Both the position numbers and the translations under genes were made by a program. This document shows, one piece after another, positions 1 through 8,863 of a stretch of 64,000 bases of DNA (position 1 is the stretch's first letter; each line of letters opens with the position of its first letter). Under the pieces are notes generated by a model. The model was not told the origin of the DNA and did no database searches. It worked only from the letters and a program-made list of their open reading frames with translations. Source of the stretch: Mycobacterium sp. 852013-50091_SCH5140682 (GTDB lineage Bacteria > Actinomycetota > Actinomycetes > Mycobacteriales > Mycobacteriaceae); the NCBI RefSeq assembly GCF_001665685.1, contig NZ_LZTB01000130.1, forward strand, positions 124,001-188,000, given 5' to 3'.

Positions 1-2
1 CC

Positions 3-815
3 GCACTGATCCAGCTCTACATCGTCGGTGTGTTCGTGTCGTTCACGTTCAGCCAGATCGGCATGGTGCGGCACTGGACCCGACTGTTGCGCACCGAGAC
101 CGACAGGTCGGTGCGCCTGCACATGATGCGGTCGCGCGTGATCAACGCGATCGGCCTCACCGCGACCGGCACCGTGCTGGTGATCGTCGTGCTGACCAAG
201 TTCCTGGCCGGCGCATGGATCGCGATCCTCGCCATGGGCTCGCTGTTCGTCGTGATGAAGCTGATCCACAAGCACTACGACACGGTGGCCCGCGAACTGC
301 GCGCACAGGACGCGGCCGAGCCGGGTGACATCGTCCTGCCCAGCCGCAACCATGCGGTGGTGCTGGTGTCCAAGCTGCATCTGCCGACCAAGCGCGCGCT
401 GGCCTACGCCAGAGCCACCCGTCCCGACGTGCTCGAGGCCATCACCGTCAGCGTCGACGACGCCGAGACCCGCGCCCTGGTGCACCAGTGGGAGGACAGC
501 GACATCAGCGTGCCGCTCAAGGTCATCGCGTCGCCCTACCGCGAGATCACCCGGCCGGTGCTGGATTACGTCCGCCGGGTCACCAACGAGTCGCCCCGCA
601 CCGTCGTCACGGTGTTCATTCCGGAGTACGTCGTCGGGCACTGGTGGGAACAGGTGCTGCACAACCAGAGTGCGCTGCGACTCAAGGGCAGGCTGCTGTT
701 CATGCCCAACGTGATGGTGACTTCGGTTCCGTGGCAGCTCAGTTCGTCGGAGCGGTTGAAGAAGCTGCAGCCACAGTCGGCTCCGGGCGATGCGCGCAGG
801 GGATTCCTGGAGTGA
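3..815 (+). CDS. APC-type permease, C-terminal part (5' truncated)
   Basis: This is the last 270 residues of an integral membrane transporter whose start lies before the window; the frame is open from base 3. Hydrophobic segments are visible near the visible N-terminus and around residues 50-75, followed by a soluble C-terminal domain of about 180 residues. It looks like the Rv2690c group of APC-superfamily permeases, which combine membrane helices with a cytoplasmic tail. The stop codon overlaps the GTG start of the next gene (GTGA), so the two are probably translationally coupled. The substrate cannot be inferred. Confidence 0.75.
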   Translation, partial: ALIQLYIVGVFVSFTFSQIGMVRHWTRLLRTETDRSVRLHMMRSRVINAIGLTATGTVLVIVVLTKFLAGAWIAILAMGSLFVVMKLIHKHYDTVARELRAQDAAEPGDIVLPSRNHAVVLVSKLHLPTKRALAYARATRPDVLEAITVSVDDAETRALVHQWEDSDISVPLKVIASPYREITRPVLDYVRRVTNESPRTVVTVFIPEYVVGHWWEQVLHNQSALRLKGRLLFMPNVMVTSVPWQLSSSERLKKLQPQSAPGDARRGFLE

Positions 816-2035
816 CCGAGCTGATCGTCACCACGGGTCCGGCGGCCAACGGCGGCAGTTGCGTGGCCCGTCACGACGGCCGGGTGATCTTCGTTCGTTA
901 TGCGCTGCCTGGTGAGACGGTGCGGGTGCGGGTGACCGACGAGCGTGGATCCTATTGGCACGCCGAGGCATTCGAGGTCATCGAGGCCTCACCCGACCGG
1001 GTTGACTCGCTGTGTGCGATCGCCGGCGTGGACGGCGCGGGCTGCTGCGATCTGGCGTTCGCCGAACCCGATGCGGCCCGGCGGCTCAAGGGTGCCGTGG
1101 TGGCCAACCAGTTGGCACGGCTCGGCGGATTCGACTGGTGCGACGAAGCGGCCGCCAGGGCCGAACCGGTCGGAGCAGTCGGGGCCACCGGATGGCGGAC
1201 CAGGGTGCGGCTGGACACCGCGGCCGACGGCACCGTCGGATTCCATCGCTACCACAGCACGGAGCTGGTGACCGATCTGAACTGTGCCCAGCTGCAGGCC
1301 GGGCTGGTCGACGGTTTGGCCGGATCGCGTTGGCCCACAGGGTCACAACTGCACGTGGCCATCGATTCCGACGGCGTCCGGCACGTGGTCGCCTCGCGTG
1401 CCTCCGCCGAGCAGCCCAAGGCCGCCAAGGCCAAGGAGGGGCGCAAGCACACCACGCGGGTGATCGAAGGCGACTACGAAGCCACGCAGCGCGTCGGAGA
1501 CCGGGTGTGGAAGGTGCCGGTGACGGCGTTCTGGCAGGCTCATCGTGACGCCTCGGCGCTCTACAGCGAGCTGGTCGCCGGTTGGGCGCAGCTGCAACCC
1601 GGTATGACGGCGTGGGATTTGTACGGCGGCGCAGGGGTTTTCGCTGCCGCACTGGCCGCACAGGTGGGGGAGAGCGGACACGTCGTCACCGTGGACACCT
1701 CGCGCGGTTCGTCGCGCTCAGCCCGGGCCGCGCTGGCCGACCTGCCCTGGGTGTCGGTGGTCACCGACTCGGTGCGGCGCGCGCTGTCGGTGCAGCGAAC
1801 CCGTGCCGACGTGGCAGTGCTCGACCCGCCGCGAACCGGAGCGGGCCGCGAGGTGATCGATCAGGTGGCGGCTGCCGAAGTGCCACGGGTCATCCATATC
1901 GGTTGTGAGGCAGCGTCATTCGCACGCGATGTGGGTCTGTACCGCAAGCACGGCTATGCGGTGGAGGAGCTGCGGGTGTTCGACTCCTTTCCGCTCACCC
2001 ACCATGTCGAGTGCGTTGCCGTCCTCACTCGCTGA
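812..2035 (+). CDS. TrmA/RumA-type RNA (uracil-5-)-methyltransferase
   Basis: Class I SAM-dependent RNA m5U methyltransferase family, 407 residues, like Rv2689c. An N-terminal TRAM-like domain (about residues 1-60) is followed by a Cys cluster near residue 68 (CAIAGVDGAGCC) resembling the iron-sulfur site of RlmD-type enzymes, a SAM motif (DLYGGAGVF), the LDPPRTGAG motif from about residue 337, the likely nucleophile Cys near 365 and a catalytic-base Glu near 400 (HHVEC). The residues around the nucleophile (IGCEAAS) differ from the usual SCNPAT. The GTG start overlaps the stop of the upstream permease. RNA target unknown. Confidence 0.85.
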   Translation: MTELIVTTGPAANGGSCVARHDGRVIFVRYALPGETVRVRVTDERGSYWHAEAFEVIEASPDRVDSLCAIAGVDGAGCCDLAFAEPDAARRLKGAVVANQLARLGGFDWCDEAAARAEPVGAVGATGWRTRVRLDTAADGTVGFHRYHSTELVTDLNCAQLQAGLVDGLAGSRWPTGSQLHVAIDSDGVRHVVASRASAEQPKAAKAKEGRKHTTRVIEGDYEATQRVGDRVWKVPVTAFWQAHRDASALYSELVAGWAQLQPGMTAWDLYGGAGVFAAALAAQVGESGHVVTVDTSRGSSRSARAALADLPWVSVVTDSVRRALSVQRTRADVAVLDPPRTGAGREVIDQVAAAEVPRVIHIGCEAASFARDVGLYRKHGYAVEELRVFDSFPLTHHVECVAVLTR

Positions 2036-2235
2036 CCCCGCCGAGCAGTCATGTGGGTACGGCAACCGCGGCGTGTCGGGGACCGGAATGTCTGCTCGCC
2101 GGGAAAAGGGGACGGGGCGCTCGCGTGGCCCCGTTCCGACGGCTTCTGGCGAAGAATTCCGGCGCCGGACGGTAGGTTGGGGGACAGGTGTGCCGGGAAG
2201 CCTGGTCGGCGCCGTAGAACGCTGCCCAGGGAGTC

Positions 2236-3534
2236 ATGATGCGCAACCGTAACGACCGCTTCGGCCGCCGGCTGCTGACCCGTAGCGGGTCATGGGCAGA
2301 GGCCCGCCGGATCTCCGAGATCCTCCGCAAGGAGACCGTCGGCGGCATCCTGCTGCTCGTCGCCGCCGCGGCCGCGCTGATCTGGGCCAACTCGCCGTGG
2401 TCCCAGGGCTACCACCGGTTGTCGGCGGTGGTGATCGGGCCGGAAGGCCTGCACTTGAACCTGAGCGTGGCCGCGTGGGCGGCCGACGGGCTGCTGGCGA
2501 TCTTCTTCTTCGTCGTCGGAGTGGAGCTCAAACGGGAGTTCGTGGCCGGCGATCTGCGCGACCCGGCGCGCGCCGCGCTGCCGATCGCCGCTGCCGTCGG
2601 CGGCATGCTCGTGCCCGCGGCGATCTTCGTCGCGATCAACCTGGGCACCGGACATCCCGAGAACCTCGGCGGCTGGGCGGTCCCCATCGCGACCGACATC
2701 GCGTTCGCGCTGGCCGTGCTGGCGGTGCTGTCGAGCCATCTGCCGTCGGCGCTGCGCATCTTCCTGCTGACCTTGGCGGTGGTCGACGACCTGCTGGCCA
2801 TCACGGTGATCGCCGTCTTCTACACCGACCACCTGGCACCGCTTCCGCTGCTGGCGGCGCTGATCCCCATCGGCCTGTTCGGCCTGGCAGTGCAGCGCGG
2901 GGTGCGGCGGTGGTGGATCCTGCTGCCGTTGGCGCTGGCGGCCTGGATGCTGGTGCATGCCAGCGGGGTGCACGCCACCGTGGCCGGGGTGCTGCTCGGA
3001 TTCACCGTGCCGGTGTTGGGCCGCCATGCGGCCGCCGAACAGTTCGAACACACCATGCGGCCGCTGTCGGCGGGGTTCGCGGTACCGGTTTTCGCGTTCT
3101 TCGCCGCGGGCGTGACGGTCGGCGGATGGTCTGGTCTGGGGGAGGCGCTGTCGCATCCGGTCACGCTCGGCGTCATCGCGGGGCTGGTGCTCGGCAAACC
3201 CATCGGGGTGCTGGGCACCACCTATCTACTGGCCCGGTTCACCCATGCCAGCCTGGACGAAGGCCTTGCCTGGCGGGACGTTCTCGGTGTGGCGTTGCTC
3301 GCAGGAATCGGCTTCACCGTGTCCCTGCTCATCGGTGAACTCGCGTTCGGGCACGGCAGCGTCGCCGACGACGACGTCAAGATCGCGGTGCTCCTCGGAT
3401 CGGTTATCGCAGGTCTACTGGCTGCCGGGGTGCTGGTGGCCCGCAATGCGGCATACCGTCGAATTGCTCAGATCGAGACCGCCGACACAGACCACGACGG
3501 TGTGCCCGACATCTACTCGCCACGGGAGGGGTAG
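2236..3534 (+). CDS. nhaA: Na+/H+ antiporter NhaA
   Basis: 432-residue NhaA-family sodium/proton antiporter of the inner membrane. The transport signature with the Asp pair is present (VVDDLLAITVIAVFY, about residues 179-193), as are the N-terminal segment ending at IWANSPW and the later helices rich in Gly and Phe. The ATG follows GGGAG at a short distance. The protein ends in a hydrophilic tail containing DTDHDGVPD, which resembles the calcium-binding loop of EF-hand or thrombospondin type 3 repeats and is not part of the E. coli enzyme. It stands alone, with a 200-base gap upstream and Dxs 27 bases downstream. Confidence 0.95.
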   Translation: MMRNRNDRFGRRLLTRSGSWAEARRISEILRKETVGGILLLVAAAAALIWANSPWSQGYHRLSAVVIGPEGLHLNLSVAAWAADGLLAIFFFVVGVELKREFVAGDLRDPARAALPIAAAVGGMLVPAAIFVAINLGTGHPENLGGWAVPIATDIAFALAVLAVLSSHLPSALRIFLLTLAVVDDLLAITVIAVFYTDHLAPLPLLAALIPIGLFGLAVQRGVRRWWILLPLALAAWMLVHASGVHATVAGVLLGFTVPVLGRHAAAEQFEHTMRPLSAGFAVPVFAFFAAGVTVGGWSGLGEALSHPVTLGVIAGLVLGKPIGVLGTTYLLARFTHASLDEGLAWRDVLGVALLAGIGFTVSLLIGELAFGHGSVADDDVKIAVLLGSVIAGLLAAGVLVARNAAYRRIAQIETADTDHDGVPDIYSPREG

Positions 3535-3549
3535 TCCAGCTTCCGTGCG

Positions 3550-3555
3550 TACACT
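3550..3555 (+). promoter_or_regulatory. -10 element of a leaderless dxs promoter
   Basis: TACACT matches the mycobacterial -10 consensus TANNNT. Six bases separate it from the dxs ATG, so transcription should begin at or next to the start codon and give a leaderless mRNA. No Shine-Dalgarno sequence is visible. Confidence 0.5.
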
Positions 3556-3561
3556 AAACGA

Positions 3562-5475
3562 ATGCTTGAACAGGTCCGCGGTCCCGCTGATCTGCAGCAC
3601 CTGTCGCAGTCGCAGCTAAGTGACCTGGCGCAGGAGATCCGGCAATTCCTGATCCACAAGGTCGCTGCAACCGGTGGGCATCTCGGCCCCAACCTGGGTG
3701 TGGTGGAACTGACGCTGGCGCTGCACCGGGTATTCGACTCGCCACACGACCCCATCATCTTCGACACCGGCCATCAGGCCTATGTGCACAAGATGCTGAC
3801 GGGACGCAGCCAGGACTTCGACTCGCTGCGCATGAAGGGCGGCCTGTCGGGCTATCCGGCCCGCACTGAGAGCGAGCACGACTGGGTCGAGTCCAGCCAT
3901 GCCAGCTCGGCGCTGTCCTACGCAGACGGTCTGGCCAAGGCCTTCGAGCTCAACGGGCACCGCAACCGCCACGTCGTGGCTGTCGTCGGCGACGGCGCGC
4001 TCACCGGCGGTATGTGCTGGGAGGCGTTGAACAACATCGCCACCGCAGGGCGTCCCGTAGTCATCGTCGTCAACGACAACGGCCGCTCCTACGCGCCGAC
4101 TATCGGCGGCTTCGCCGATCACCTGGCCGGACTGCGGCTGCAGCCGGGCTACGAGCGCATCCTGGAGGAGGGCCGCAAGGCCGTTCGGGGTCTGCCCGTC
4201 GTCGGCGAGTTCTGCTACCAGTGCATGCACAGCATCAAGGCCGGGATCAAAGACGCGATTTCGCCGCAGGTGATGTTCACCGATCTGGGGCTGAAGTATG
4301 TCGGCCCCATCGACGGCCACGACGAGCACGCCGTGGAGAACGCGCTGCGGCATGCCCGCGGGTTCAACGCCCCGGTGATCGTGCACGTGGTCACCCGCAA
4401 GGGCATGGGCTATCCGCCGGCCGAGAACGACGAGGCCGAGCAGATGCACTCGTGCGGCGTGATCGACCCGGAGACCGGGCTGGCTACCAAGGCCTCCGGT
4501 CTGGGCTGGACCTCGGTGTTCTCCGAGGAACTGATCAAGATCGCCGCCAAGCGCCGCGACATCGTGGCAATCACCGCGGCGATGCCGGGGCCGACGGGCC
4601 TGAGCGCGTTCCGTGAGCGCTACCCGGACCGCTTCTTCGATGTGGGTATCGCCGAACAGCACGCGATGACCTCGGCGGCAGGCATGGCGATGGGCGGCCT
4701 GCACCCGGTGGTGGCGATCTACTCGACGTTCCTCAACCGCGCGTTCGACCAACTGCTGATGGACGTCGCGCTGCACAAGCTGCCCGTGACTCTCGTGCTG
4801 GACCGCGCCGGTGTGACCGGGCCCGACGGTCCCAGCCACAACGGCATGTGGGACCTGTCGATCCTCGGCATCGTGCCCGGCATCCGGGTGGCCGCCCCGC
4901 GCGATGAGCCGCGGCTGCGTGAGCAGCTTGCGGAGGCGCTGGCCGTCACCGACGGCCCTACCGCCATCCGATTCCCCAAAGGTGATGTCGGCGAAGGTAT
5001 CCCGGCGATCGAGCGGCGCGGCGGTGTGGACGTGCTTGCGGTCCCGGCCCCGGGCCTCACCGAGGACGTACTGCTGGTGGCGGTCGGCTCGTTCGCGCTG
5101 ATGGCGCTCGCGGTGGCCGAGCGGTTACGCAACCAGGGCATCGGGGTGACCGTGGTGGATCCCCGGTGGGTGCTGCCGGTTCCGGAGGCGCTGAGCGACT
5201 TGGCCCGCGCGCACAAGCTGGTGGTCACCGTCGAGGACAGCGGCGTGCACGGCGGCATCGGATCGTCCGTGTCGGCCGCCTTGCGGCACAACGAGATCGA
5301 CGTGCCATGCCGCGACGTGGGGGTGCCGCAGGAATTCCTGGCACACGCGTCGCGTGGCGAGGTGCTCTCCGAAGTCGGGCTGACGGATCGGCACATCGCG
5401 CGACAGATCACCGGATGGGTGGCAGCCATCGGCGCACTCACGGGCGAACGCGAAGTGTCCGAGCAGGTCGACTGA
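3562..5475 (+). CDS. dxs: 1-deoxy-D-xylulose-5-phosphate synthase
   Basis: 637 residues, full length for Dxs, the thiamine-diphosphate enzyme that condenses pyruvate and glyceraldehyde-3-phosphate in the first step of the MEP isoprenoid pathway. Visible motifs are the GGHLGPNLG segment near residue 37, the thiamine/Mg motif starting GDGALTGG and ending in the NDNG segment, the catalytic-Glu segment DVGIAEQHA and the transketolase C-terminal domain. Start chosen at 3562 because the -10 element lies just before it and the family N-terminus begins there. It corresponds to dxs1 (Rv2682c). Confidence 0.97.
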   Translation: MLEQVRGPADLQHLSQSQLSDLAQEIRQFLIHKVAATGGHLGPNLGVVELTLALHRVFDSPHDPIIFDTGHQAYVHKMLTGRSQDFDSLRMKGGLSGYPARTESEHDWVESSHASSALSYADGLAKAFELNGHRNRHVVAVVGDGALTGGMCWEALNNIATAGRPVVIVVNDNGRSYAPTIGGFADHLAGLRLQPGYERILEEGRKAVRGLPVVGEFCYQCMHSIKAGIKDAISPQVMFTDLGLKYVGPIDGHDEHAVENALRHARGFNAPVIVHVVTRKGMGYPPAENDEAEQMHSCGVIDPETGLATKASGLGWTSVFSEELIKIAAKRRDIVAITAAMPGPTGLSAFRERYPDRFFDVGIAEQHAMTSAAGMAMGGLHPVVAIYSTFLNRAFDQLLMDVALHKLPVTLVLDRAGVTGPDGPSHNGMWDLSILGIVPGIRVAAPRDEPRLREQLAEALAVTDGPTAIRFPKGDVGEGIPAIERRGGVDVLAVPAPGLTEDVLLVAVGSFALMALAVAERLRNQGIGVTVVDPRWVLPVPEALSDLARAHKLVVTVEDSGVHGGIGSSVSAALRHNEIDVPCRDVGVPQEFLAHASRGEVLSEVGLTDRHIARQITGWVAAIGALTGEREVSEQVD

Positions 5476-5491
5476 TCCACCGCGGTGGCGG

Positions 5492-5950
5492 TTACCCCGC
5501 TGCCAGCCCGGGACCGGGTGACACCTCGACGTCAAAGGCCGTCAGTTCGGTTGCGCACTGATCACACGTCAAGTTCGTGTGCGCGGAGCCGCCGCAACCC
5601 TTGTGTCGGTAATGGACGAACGGCCCGTTGGGGGCGAGGTATTTGTCGCCCCAGTCCCGCAGGGCCATCAGGACCGGATAGAGCTCTGAACCCTTTGTGG
5701 TCAAACGGTATTCATGGCGGGTGCGCTGCGCGTCGCGGTACGCACGGCGCTCGAGGATCTCGGCGTCGACGAGGCGGCCCAGGCGTTCGGTGAGCAGCGC
5801 ACGGCTCAGTCCGAGAGTGGCCTGGAAGTCGTCGAAACGGCGTACCCCGGCGAAGGCTTGTCGCAGTATCACCAACGTCCAACGGTCGCCGAGCAATGCC
5901 AGCGGACGCAGAATCGAACAGCGTTCATCGGCGAGTGAGTCGTAGCGCAT
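5492..5950 (-). CDS. HxlR-family winged-helix regulator
   Basis: 152-residue transcription factor. The winged helix spans about residues 10-100 (LLGDRWTLVILRQAF, then a recognition region around LSRALLTERLGRLV). The C-terminal part carries a Cys/His set (CGGSAH and CDQC) that could bind zinc or sense redox state. It is divergent from an alpha/beta hydrolase. A -10 match (TAGAAT, 5957-5962 on this strand) lies six bases before the ATG, implying a leaderless mRNA, and the palindrome at 5966-5990 covers the -35 area of both promoters, so autoregulation and control of the hydrolase are likely. Confidence 0.88.
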   Translation of the reverse strand: MRYDSLADERCSILRPLALLGDRWTLVILRQAFAGVRRFDDFQATLGLSRALLTERLGRLVDAEILERRAYRDAQRTRHEYRLTTKGSELYPVLMALRDWGDKYLAPNGPFVHYRHKGCGGSAHTNLTCDQCATELTAFDVEVSPGPGLAAG

Positions 5951-5965
5951 ACGGTGATTCTAGCT

Positions 5966-5990
5966 ATTGCGTTCAAAATATGAACTCAAT
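5966..5990. promoter_or_regulatory. Palindromic operator between hxlR and hydrolase
   Basis: Two 10-base arms, ATTGCGTTCA and TGAACTCAAT, form an inverted repeat with nine of ten positions matching and a 5-base spacer (AAATA). The site sits directly upstream of the -10 elements of both divergent genes (5957-5962 for the regulator, TACTCT at 5991-5996 for the hydrolase), as expected for the HxlR binding site. Confidence 0.6.
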
Positions 5991-6002
5991 TACTCTGCCG
6001 GT

Positions 6003-6914
6003 ATGGACGCCGAACTGGAGAGCTGGAAAGCGGCCGGGGACTTTTTCGACTACCTCGGATTCGACATCTTCTACCGGGTCGGCGGGCTGCCGCTGGGCGA
6101 AGGCCCGAATCTGCTGCTGATTCACGGGTATCCGTTCAACTCGTGGGATTGGTCGCTGATCTGGCCGACGCTGGCCGAGCGGTTCACCGTCATCGCACCC
6201 GACATGATCGGCATGGGCTTCTCGGCCAAGCCGGTCGCCTACGGCTACGCGGTGACCGACCACGCCGACATGCAGGAGGCGCTGCTGGCGAAGCTCGGTG
6301 TCACCGCGGCGCACATCCTGGCGCATGACCTGGGCGACTCGGTGGGCCAGGAACTGTTGGCCCGCCACGAGTTCGGGGGACAGGCCTACGGATCTCTGCG
6401 CATCGACTCGATCACCTGGCTCAACGGTGGGTTGTTCAACGAGGCCTACACGCCGCGGCTGATGCAGAAGCTGCTGTCACGAACCCCGTTGGGCGACATC
6501 ATGAGTCCGTTGCAGGGCAGCCCGTTGTCGCGCCGGTTGGTCGAGCCGACCATCAACGAGATGTTCGGCGTCAACACCAAACCCTCGCCGCAACTGATGG
6601 CGAAGTTCCACCAGATCCTGGAGTACAACGACGGAAAGCGGGTGCTGCACAAGGTCGGTCGGTTCGTCAACGACCGCTACACGCACCGCAACCGGTGGGT
6701 CCGGGCGATGCGCGAGACGACCGTGCCGATGCGGCTCATCGACGGGCCTTCGGACCCCAATTCGGGACGGCACATGGCTGAACGCTATCTGGGGGTGATC
6801 CCGGAGCCGGACGTGGTGATGCTGCCCGACGACATCGCGCACTGGCCGCAGATCGAGGCTCCCGACGCCGTGCTCACCCATTTTCTGGCGCACATCGACG
6901 CGGTGAGTGGCTGA
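6003..6914 (+). CDS. Alpha/beta hydrolase, MEST / haloalkane-dehalogenase-like
   Basis: 303-residue alpha/beta hydrolase. The oxyanion segment HGYPFNSWDW is near residue 40. The nucleophile elbow reads AHDLGDS, with Asp where serine hydrolases have Ser, as in epoxide hydrolases, haloalkane dehalogenases and the MEST group whose motif is HDxGD. A late His sits in DIAHWP. I chose ATG 6003 rather than the TTG 36 bases upstream because TACTCT (5991-5996) ends six bases before this ATG, giving a leaderless mRNA, and because the TTG lies inside the operator. Expression is probably controlled by the divergent HxlR protein. Substrate unknown. Confidence 0.82.
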   Translation: MDAELESWKAAGDFFDYLGFDIFYRVGGLPLGEGPNLLLIHGYPFNSWDWSLIWPTLAERFTVIAPDMIGMGFSAKPVAYGYAVTDHADMQEALLAKLGVTAAHILAHDLGDSVGQELLARHEFGGQAYGSLRIDSITWLNGGLFNEAYTPRLMQKLLSRTPLGDIMSPLQGSPLSRRLVEPTINEMFGVNTKPSPQLMAKFHQILEYNDGKRVLHKVGRFVNDRYTHRNRWVRAMRETTVPMRLIDGPSDPNSGRHMAERYLGVIPEPDVVMLPDDIAHWPQIEAPDAVLTHFLAHIDAVSG

Positions 6915-6918
6915 CGCC

Positions 6919-8169
6919 TCAGGTCTCGGTGGACAGCGCGGCGGTCAGGATCGGCACCGTCAACTCGCGCTGCCAGGGCCGAACCTGGGCCTCGACGAGG
7001 AACTCCTCAACCGCCGTCGCGACGTCGGACACCGGTTGCCAGTCCCAGCACAACCGTCGCACCACCTCGGGGGTGATGAGGTTTTCCGCAGGCACCGACA
7101 CCCGCTCCGACAGTTCCGCCAGGCCCGCCCGGGCAGCCTCCAGCCGGGCCGCGGCCTCGGGTTTGCGCCTGCTCCAGCGGGCCGCCGGTGGCGGGCCGTT
7201 CTGCGGTTCGGTCGCCGACGGCGGGTCGGGGTTCTGCCGGGCACGCTCCAGGGCGTCGAGCCAGACCTGCGCGGTACGCCGTTGCTTGGATCCGCCGAAG
7301 ATGGGCAGCGCGATCAGCTCGTCGACGGTCTTCGGGTCGGCCGTGGCGGCGCTGACGATCGCAGAGTCGGGCAGGATGCGGCCCGGCGCGATGTCGCGGC
7401 CGCGGGCGATGTTGTCGCGTGTGGTCCACAGCTCGCGCACGGCGGCCAGGGCGCGGGGATTGCGTACCTTGTGGATGCCTGAGGTGCGCCGCCACCGGTC
7501 GCGCCGGGTGGGCTGTGCGACATAGGTCCGCAGATATTCGAATTCCTGTGCGGCCCAGTCGGTTTTGCCCTGCTCTTCGAGGACGTCGGCGATCGCGTCG
7601 CGCAGCTCCAGCAGCACCTCGACGTCGAGTGCGGCGTAGTTCAGCCAGTCGCCGGGCAGCGGCCGCTTGGACCAGTCCGCGGCGCCGTGGCCTTTCATCA
7701 ACTGCAGGCCGAGAAGCCGCTGCACCATGGCGGCGAGATTGACCCGCTCGAACCCGGCGAGCCGGCCGGCCAGCTCGGTGTCGTAGAGCCGGGCCGGGCG
7801 CAACCCGATCTCGGCCAGGCACGGCAGGTCCTGGTCGGCGGCGTGCAACACCCACTCGTCGGTTTCCAGCGTGTGCGCGACAGGAGCCAGCGCGTCGATC
7901 GGCGAACCGCCGTGGTTGACCGGGTCGATCAGCACGGTGCCGGCCCCGGCGCGGCGGATCTGCACCAGATAGGCCCGGTTGGAGTAACGGAACCCCGAAG
8001 CCCGTTCGGCGTCGATGGCGAAGCGGCCCGTGCCGTGGGCGAGAAACGTTGCCGCCGAGGCTATCTCCTTGGCGCTGACACACACTTCGGGCACGCCCTC
8101 GGCCGGCGCGAGCAGAGGTGTGGCCTCCGGCTCGGCCGCCTCGGTATGGTCTGATTCCCCGTCTGTCAT
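6919..8169 (-). CDS. Ribonuclease D-like 3'-5' exonuclease with HRDC domain
   Basis: 416 residues, similar to Rv2681. The DEDD exonuclease residues are visible: DAE in FAIDAERASGF (about residue 50), an Asp in HAADQDLPCL and the Tyr/Asp motif NYAALDVEVLLEL. An HRDC-like helical domain follows (about residues 210-300). Likely acts on structured RNA 3' ends. It lies directly downstream of the DUF3000 gene (one base between them), so the two form an operon on the minus strand. Confidence 0.9.
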   Translation of the reverse strand: MTDGESDHTEAAEPEATPLLAPAEGVPEVCVSAKEIASAATFLAHGTGRFAIDAERASGFRYSNRAYLVQIRRAGAGTVLIDPVNHGGSPIDALAPVAHTLETDEWVLHAADQDLPCLAEIGLRPARLYDTELAGRLAGFERVNLAAMVQRLLGLQLMKGHGAADWSKRPLPGDWLNYAALDVEVLLELRDAIADVLEEQGKTDWAAQEFEYLRTYVAQPTRRDRWRRTSGIHKVRNPRALAAVRELWTTRDNIARGRDIAPGRILPDSAIVSAATADPKTVDELIALPIFGGSKQRRTAQVWLDALERARQNPDPPSATEPQNGPPPAARWSRRKPEAAARLEAARAGLAELSERVSVPAENLITPEVVRRLCWDWQPVSDVATAVEEFLVEAQVRPWQRELTVPILTAALSTET

Positions 8170-8170
8170 C

Positions 8171-8752
8171 TCACGCGCGCGTGCGGGAACTCAGGTCCGT
8201 GACACCGGCGGGAGGCAACCCCGCCGCGTGCTCGAGGACTTCACAGAACGCCTCCACGTGCGGCCCCAGCTCCAAGTTGGTGGCCGTCCACGAGGCCCGC
8301 AACTCCAGCTGATGGGCCCGCGGGGGGCCGGAGATGTCGCCGTACCGCACCGAGGTGGTAGCGGTGACGGTGCCGCCGAGCGCCGTGACGTGTTCGGCGC
8401 GCGTATCCAACGCATCCACCAGCCAACTCCACGCGACTTCGGGCAGCAGCGGGTCGACGGCTTCACTGGAGTCCAGATCTGCCTGGATGTAGGCCACCAG
8501 CCGCATGGTGCCGTCCCAGGCCTCCGCGCCCTCGGGGTCATGCAGCAGGATCAGCCGACCGAAGGCGTCACCTTCGGACCGCTCCGGGACGATCGTGGTC
8601 TCGGGATGCTTGACCTCGGCGCCCAGCGCATAGCTGTAGGGCGCCAGCCGCTGTGGCGGGCGGATCGGGCCCAGCTCGATTTCCGGGCGTACGGTGGTGG
8701 CATTCATAGCCGCCACCGCCGTCCGAAACTGTGCCGGTTCGGCAGACGTCAC
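8171..8752 (-). CDS. DUF3000 family protein
   Basis: 193-residue actinobacterial protein of unknown function, similar to Rv2680. I chose GTG 8752 because the conserved segment begins upstream of the first ATG (FRTAVAAM precedes it) and because TAGCGT (8761-8766, minus strand) lies eight bases before the GTG, consistent with a leaderless mRNA. It precedes the RNase D-like gene with a one-base gap and is conserved beside it, suggesting a shared RNA-related role, which is only inference. Confidence 0.8.
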   Translation of the reverse strand: MTSAEPAQFRTAVAAMNATTVRPEIELGPIRPPQRLAPYSYALGAEVKHPETTIVPERSEGDAFGRLILLHDPEGAEAWDGTMRLVAYIQADLDSSEAVDPLLPEVAWSWLVDALDTRAEHVTALGGTVTATTSVRYGDISGPPRAHQLELRASWTATNLELGPHVEAFCEVLEHAAGLPPAGVTDLSSRTRA

Positions 8753-8863
8753 AACATTTGACGCTAGCCCATCAGGCCAGGACAGTGGGCAGGCGCGCCG
8801 TATTGATGCCCGCGTGGCGGTGCGGGGAGTCCGGTGTCCGGCCCCGTGGCACCATAGGACCCG

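Noticed and set aside
3616..4839. 407-codon minus-strand frame inside dxs
   Set aside because: Shadow of a strongly conserved gene.
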